The position numbers were made by a program, and so were the translations under genes. A DNA stretch of 64,000 nt from Sipunculus nudus (Eukaryota > Annelida > Sipuncula > Golfingiida > Sipunculidae), in contig CM049311.1 of assembly GCA_026874595.1 (NCBI GenBank), positions 47,309,676 to 47,373,675 on the forward strand, in the 5' to 3' direction. Positions 57,896 through 64,000 of the stretch are shown here, piece after piece; within the stretch, counting starts at the first letter, position 1; each line of letters starts with the position of its first letter. Under the pieces are notes generated by a model. The model saw nothing but the letters and a program-made list of their open reading frames with translations. It was not told where the DNA came from and did no database searches.

Positions 57896-59195
57896 CTAGC
57901 AGCTTGCTCTCTTCTGATGTTAATTTCATGACATTCTTATCTTTTACAGGTACTGTACTGTTGATGGTTTGTCCACAGAGCTGTCTGGTAATTTTGTAGA
58001 CCACGCTTAGTTCACCCTTGGCTGCGGCCTGTTCTGCTTCTTCAGCCAAACTCTCAACGAATGCCCTTTTGTCATTTCTGGCACTTCTCTTTACTTTTCT
58101 GTCTTTTGCCTTGTATTCTGCTTCTGCTCTTGCCAGTAACCGAGGTGACTCGGTGCTCAGAACTTTCTCCTTACAGTGTCTTCTCTCGTCTATTAGTTTC
58201 AGTGTGTCTGGTGTTATCCACTTCCTCTGTTTCTTCTTTCTGTATCCAATTACTTTGGCAGCTGCTTTCGTGTACACCTTCTTGATTTTATCCCACTTCT
58301 GTTCCACATCACTGTCGTCATCCTCTGTCATATTGGCAAGCATGCTGAAGCGGTTTCTCACCTCAACAGTGAATTCTATTTTGATGTCTGGTGACTTGAG
58401 CCTTATGATGTCAAACACCATTCGGCTGGTTGTTTCCTTTCTTGTTGCTCTTAACTTCAGCTTAACTTTAGCTATCACCAAATGATGGTCACTGTTAACG
58501 TCAGCCCCACGGTACACTTTCACATCTTGAAGTGATCTCCTCCATTTGTTGTTAATCAGGATGTGGTCAATCTGATTTACTGTGTGACCATATGGAGATC
58601 TCCTCGTTACCTTGCGGATGTTCTTATGTGGAAAGAGGGTGCCTCCCACAGCCCGGTTATTGTCCAAACAGAAATCCACCAATCTTTCGCCATTTTCGTT
58701 GATGTTCCCACATCCTTGGTTGCCCATAGCTCTTTCGTCTTCAGTGTTGTTGTTCCCAACTTTTTCGTTCATGTCTCCCATGATAACCAGCATATCGTGC
58801 ATTGGGACTTTGGATACGGTGGCTTTTAGTTGGTTATACCAGGTTTCTTTGTCCTCTTCTTCTGCTTCGTTGGTGGGAGCATAACACTGCAGGATGGTAA
58901 CTCTGCAGTGTCTTGAGTCAAATCGTGCACGCAGCAGCCTGTCGCTGATGGGTTCCCATTCGATGAGGGATTTGGCTTTGGCTTTGGTGATTATCAGGGC
59001 TACTCCACTGGTGTGTTGGTTCTCTTTACCAGAGTAGATGATGGTGAAGCCATTACTATTCTGCTTGCGGCCAGCACCTGTCCACCTGCATTCGCTGATG
59101 CCAAGGATGTCCAAATCTTATCTCTGAATCTCTCTTATGACTTGCTCTATTTTTGATGTTTCGTACATCGTGAGAACATTCTATGCCCCAAGACG
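57867..59195 (-). pseudogene. LINE endonuclease domain
   Basis: A 415-codon open stretch ends near 57,867. Visible landmarks in it: GISECRW at 5-11, CYAPTN at 77-82, GDMNEKVG at 113-120, QIDHILI at 181-187 and SDHHLV at 208-213, the order of APE-type endonucleases that nick target DNA. The N-terminal strand just upstream (NVLTMYETSKIEQVIREIQR) is preceded and followed by in-frame stops. It shifts frame at about 57,890 into the next part. Confidence 0.85.
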
Positions 59196-59927
59196 GACTG
59201 TGATTTTAGCACCTAGGAAATCCCTGGTCGAGCTCCTGACTTCCCCGAAAGGGCTTTCATCAGGCGCTGTCATAGTGCCATCTCTTTGGCTGAGATCTTC
59301 TATTGGTACTCTCGTACTCCTTGTACATGTTGCAGTTTCTGTAGCGTTTTGTTTTTTGGTGGGATGGGATTGTTAGTCCCATGCCCAACCCCCAACCTGG
59401 AGGACAAGGCCCTGTAGGTATGCAGAGTAAGCTGGGCCAACTTTCTCTGTCACTGGCCGGTGGGACTACATTGTCCTCAACGCCCTTTGCCGTTGGAACT
59501 ACTGGTGTTCTCATCCGCCGGTGGTGTGCGCTCCCCACTATTTACCGATAGCTGGGGCAAGATTTGTGAGTGGCGGGACATGTCCGCACGCCGGGGGGCC
59601 CTGACCACTACACATATCGGCCTCTTGCTACTCCACCTTTTTTTCGTGGTGAGGTCCACTAGATCCCGTACGAACTTCGCCTGGAGCCGTGAGTTCTCCA
59701 GTTCCCATGGGGTGTCGCGGGGAGGCGCCGTACGAGTCTTGGCCGTGGAGAGGCTATGTACCAGCGGGGAAGACTTACTCACTCGGCTTCCCTTTTCACA
59801 TCACAGATGCTAGCTGGCGGCTGCAGTGGGACGAGAGGTTAGAAGCAACTAAGCTACCAGCTAATCTACGCGGTACTACAGCACTAGTCGCATCACACAG
59901 CCCTTGAAGCAGAGCTACACACCACAC

Positions 59928-61790
59928 CTTTCGGAGATACCTTAGATGTTTCTCATACATAGCAGCAGCCTGAATAAACATTTCTATGTACATGACATCA
60001 CTGAAGGTCTCGTGATTTACATCTTGTTGCAACTCTGATCAAGTCATTATGAAAGATTGAATTCCCAACACTATCAAGTTACCTCTTCCAGGCCAGACGG
60101 TTAAATGCCTCATACAGCAATTTATGCATGCGGACAGCCCTATTATATTTCTCACCACTCAAGACACCACAAAGAGACCCGTCTTCAACAATCCCTGTCC
60201 AATTGCTAGGTCTCTCAGACCTGCATTAGTGTTCCCCGATGAATGCTAATAGTACACGTACAGTATGCAATGTTCCCATTCTGAGGACCTCATTGGTAGA
60301 ATGGATCTGCGTGTTTCCACTTTATCTCAGCTGCCTTGGCATAGAGTGATTCATCAAAGACCCAAACTATGCCAGGAATCATCTGGATTTCCTGATTTTC
60401 TCTAGTCGCAAGAGAATTTTAAATACTGTCGACATTAGTTGGAGGAGCATTAATTGTTGGCAAATATTCTGTTGTATTTCCTTGAATTCATTCGCATTGT
60501 TCACATGATTATTAACCCTGTCCAAGAACTCACAGATTATCATCCCTCTTTATATAACATTGCCACGATCAACAGCAACTTTTGTATTTAGTAAGGACAG
60601 TAAGGACGATTGTTTTTAGTTGATGGAATCATTTGCCGGTTGGGCGGACTTGCCTTTTCGCCAGCATTGTATGAATGCTGATGATTCTCTTCAGCTCGGA
60701 TACTCCTGGTCTTTGACTTGTCAATGATAGGTTGAACCGGTGGTTGGAGCTGAAGGCCATAAACAACAGGCTGAACAATGACACCATTGACTCGATAGGA
60801 AGTACCACCAGCTGTAAATGTTATTCCATCCAAGTGAGGCAAGAACATGCTTTAAAGTCCTTCTTGGAAGAGGTGCCTCATTCCCCGGATCCAGGGCAAG
60901 ATTTTGCAAGCAGAGGTTGGTGCCTATTTCCATTAGCTTGTTATATGATATTGTATGTCCTAGGTGGTTCAGTATTTGTGATGCATTAGCTCCAAATTTA
61001 CCCGTTAGGGTCTTAACAGTACATGAAAGCAGAATATGCTTTGGTGGTCTTAGCATTCCTAATGAATTTTATAGTTGAGATCCTGACAGTGCATGTGACT
61101 ATGCGTTTAGTTGTTTCTGGTATATGCTTGGGTGTACCTTGTACACTCTCCAGTCAGGATTGTTAAGAGAAATTGTGACGGTGAATCTGCTGTTTTCACG
61201 ATCTTGACGTTTGTCTTCAAAGGATCTGGTGGTTTATCTGCATTATCCTTTGCATCTTGTGTTTCTTTCCGGATATGGATTGCAACACTGGCTACTCTGT
61301 AGGTCGATGTTACACTTTCATTTCGTCATATGTTTGTTTCAGTGCCATGTTTTAAATGATAAGTTCATCCATCGTTAAGCTACATGACACAATTTTTTTC
61401 CATTGGTTGATTTCAAGAATGTAAAGGCATCTCATATTTTTTTTAAGTTTCCGCTGCAGGTTTTCTCTTGTTGAGTCCCTTACTTTAGCGAAACCTGCAA
61501 CCAACTAACAAATTTATGTGTTAAACACGTCAAAAGCCACTAGATAAAAAACAAAGATAATTGCATATAAAATCACAGAGCTTTTGCTTTTCTATGGTCA
61601 TCGACTGGATCTGGATTTTGTTGCTGGGAAGAACATGGAGCTTTCAGCTTTGGTGCATTTCTGGGGCAGGTTTTGTGGTAATGACCCTCGGCTTCAACAA
61701 GCTCTCTAGTTAATTTGGACATGATGTTCATATTCTGTTTTGCCACCACTATCCTTCTTATTGTTGCATCTGCTCGCAGGTTCAAGCATT
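59928..61790 (-). pseudogene. Decayed recurrent invertebrate gene family, N-terminal part
   Basis: The minus strand reads LRADATIRRIVVAKQNM, KLTRELVEAEGHYHKTC, SCTVKTLTGKFGANASQ, LNHLGHTISYNKLMEIGT, RRTLKHVLASLGWNNI, GTSYRVNGVIVQPVVYG and MYIEMFIQAAAMYEKHLRY. This follows the N-terminal order of the same uncharacterised family. Frames change and stops occur, so it is a pseudogene. The RTE LINE then interrupts it. Confidence 0.75.
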
Positions 61791-61911
61791 AAACCAGTAA
61801 CTTGCTGGTTCTGTTCCTTATCTGGCAATTCTCTTCATTATTGCAGAATATACACTCACGGCTAGAATAAGAAAGTCATTTTTGATTAATACAGATAAAG
61901 TGCCATTAAAA

Positions 61912-61976
<65 letters not shown>

Positions 61977-64000
61977 CAGCGGGATACCAAACCTAATTTC
62001 CGTCCCTCTCACAAGACATTGCAAAACAGGAGAACATATGGAAAAATATCCTTGTTATAAGCTTTTATATGACCACAACGAAATTATATTGATGAATTCA
62101 TTAACAGAGACTGTTTGCCAAATATTACAGAGAAGCCAACTCTTTGTTCTTGTAAAAAAGATCCCTCTTACTTTAAACACGTACATTTCATCATAAATTT
62201 TTACTAGAAAAAAAAACATTACACTGCAGGATACACATACGATGTGTTAACTTAATGTTTAATTCAATTTTCAACGCATATAAACCTCGTCACTTCTTGA
62301 ATTTCACTTCTTGTTAATATGATAGCAGCTACACCAAATCCAGCTGTGTTATATGCATGGTGCTGCAGCAAGCAAAGCACTTACACTTTACACTTTAGTC
62401 TTTACTCGTAACGCAGGCTGTTATTTCATTTGCCATAAGTGTGCATGATATGTTTAATGTTTTCAGATAAAAAAAATCAAATATTTGGATGAACTGTGAT
62501 TTGTTTTATTTAATTACATTTTCCCAAAGTAAAAACCATGCTTTAATTCAAGGCTACATAGATTTCATTTAGGAAATAGTGATTATGTTTTACATACAAT
62601 TACATCTGTCATCCTAAGACCCGATAACTCCTACATAGATCTGGATGAAAGATTGTTATTATTCACGTGACATAAAATATCGATCATATAAACATAAAAT
62701 CCATAAAATGTGGTAAAACCAAAGACACAACAAAAATTAAAGTAGTCCTAAACATGTTTAGGATAATGTAAAAAAAGGTGTATTTTAACGAGAATGTAAG
62801 AATATGAGGAATCATGGAAAGGGGCATTTTAGGTTGTTGCAGGATTTTTAAATATCATGGTATTTTGGTGAATTCAAAGTGGAAATTCCTTCTAAATTCT
62901 GAGGAAAAAGCAATAGAATTCGTCATAAGATTTTCCGCACGATGAGCATTTGTATGGGCATTTGTCTTCTGGCACGGTTTCTCCCTGCCCTATAGGGATC
63001 CCTGTAAACTTAAAGGACCCTGCATGAAATGCAGGCCTTTAGGGGACTGGTCAGATTCTCGATTTCGTTCATGCATTGTAAAACCGCTGATCAAATCAGT
63101 ACTTCTTCTTGCGTAAATCGTCTTTAGAGACCGTTCGCGAATCATTTGATTGGTTCAATTGCCCAGTTTATAATTCTTGAAAGATTTGGAACACAGTTAA
63201 AAACACAAAATATGGCCTTTTTAAATTTTCTAACAAATCTCTAAAAAATGTCAAATTGGTACCTTTAAATTTGTACTGTTTGAGAAACCCTCTTCATTAT
63301 ACAGCGAAATGCCCCCCTCCCAACATGTGCTGCCCGGGGAGGACCCCCCCCCCCGGTACGCCACATGCTCGTGGTAAAGATGCAGTATTAGGACAATATG
63401 ATATATATATATATATGAATTGAAAAATCTAGACCATTTATACACTTATTCAACGAACGTTTCCTTTTCGACGTCGGGACCCTCAAGTACTTGTTTATTT
63501 TTGGCGACAATTACAAGGCAGACCATTAACTGACAAAAACTTTGTTGCGAGAAAAATTGTCTGTGGCTATATACAGCCTGACTGGGCTCCTCATACGTCC
63601 ACTTAACGAACCGATCTTGCAAGAGTTTGGTTACGATAATTTTGTCATTCGTTGTAACAAAATTATTAATTTATAAGTTAATATTTTATAGAACTCCGAA
63701 AACAGAATATAGATAACAACTTACGAAAAGATACATAATAATGACCATTAAATTAAATATAAATGCATGGGCATATTGTCATATGGTGTAAAGGAGCATC
63801 AATCACATGTAAAAGTCACTTTGAAAGAGTCTGTATGATTGCTCGGGAGATTATTGGGTCACCAGTTACTTCCTATAATGAAATGCATATGGACAAATTG
63901 TTTGAAAATACTAAGGGTTTAATGAAAGATGAAGGAGACCACATGAACTGTTATCATCATGATGGAACTCCCGGCGTTAGCGTCCCTACTCAAGCATTGT
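61791..64000. other. Non-coding sequence with simple repeats
   Basis: AT microsatellite at 61,915-61,972 and another at about 63,401-63,416; C run near 63,340-63,354. The segment 63,186-63,285 (AAATTGGTACCTTTAAATTT) resembles part of the 2.6-kb repeat. No gene supported. Confidence 0.6.
61915..61972. repeat. AT microsatellite
   Basis: Uninterrupted AT run of about 55 bases. Confidence 0.97.

Larger units (their letters stand above)
56279..59927 (-). mobile_element. Nearly full-length RTE-type LINE
   Basis: Bounded by a 13-base direct repeat, CTTTCGGAGATAC, at 56,266-56,278 and 59,928-59,940. The 3' end is at the left and carries a (GTAA)n-type tail (TTACTTACTTAC on the plus strand). On the minus strand it has an APE-type endonuclease, then a reverse transcriptase, then a conserved C-terminus (KPGRPKTTWRR). 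The protein style matches entries often named craniofacial development protein 2-like, which derive from RTE elements. It has several stops and frameshifts, so this copy is not active. Confidence 0.88.

Noticed and set aside
58018-58884. Plus-strand open frames of 74-155 codons
   Set aside because: Antisense shadows of the LINE endonuclease on the minus strand.

Overview
The window is AT-rich animal genomic DNA, intron-dense and heavily loaded with repeats. Several dispersed repeats have starts I associate from memory with bivalve molluscs: an AGCTCAGCTGACT-type palindrome followed by CCGTCCGT runs, a CTACAAAGT...GCAAAGGGG type, and a GTCTCCC...GGAGAC type. A bivalve or closely related mollusc is therefore my best guess. 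This is inference, because no species-specific gene is present.

Layout. (1) Positions 1-19,100 hold the 3' part of one large plus-strand C2H2 zinc-finger gene. Thirteen exons splice in perfect phase into 809 codons with 14 fingers plus a half finger, ending in a stop at 18,739-18,741. Its introns carry mobile-element insertions and, unusually, several tandem arrays whose units are copies of the gene's own exon/intron junctions or 3' end. (2) 19,400-33,000 is intergenic repeat DNA: a fold-back element, a second copy of a 2.6-kb element also found in the zinc-finger gene, a third relative, a GC-rich fold-back element and microsatellites. (3) 33,146-33,860 on the minus strand holds two exons of a small secreted-peptide precursor with two basic cleavage sites; its first exon is not found. 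(4) 34,000-45,500 is largely non-coding, with an old LINE reverse-transcriptase fragment, a tRNA-derived SINE fragment and a pair of CACGTG palindromes. (5) 45,510-61,790 on the minus strand is one decayed multi-exon-sized coding region of a family I recall as recurrent in invertebrate genomes. It has been split by about 8.8 kb of satellite-like arrays (GTAGCAA-type arrays, a 77-bp satellite carrying TTAGGG/TAACCC motifs, a 103-bp array), by a 2.77-kb element with terminal inverted repeats, and by a 3.65-kb RTE-type LINE with a 13-bp target-site duplication. (6) 61,800-64,000 shows only simple repeats and no supportable gene.

The likely functional genes are the zinc-finger protein and the small peptide precursor. 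The most interesting signal is the repeated tandem amplification of splice-junction fragments inside the zinc-finger gene, in at least four places, with a fifth array at the stop codon.
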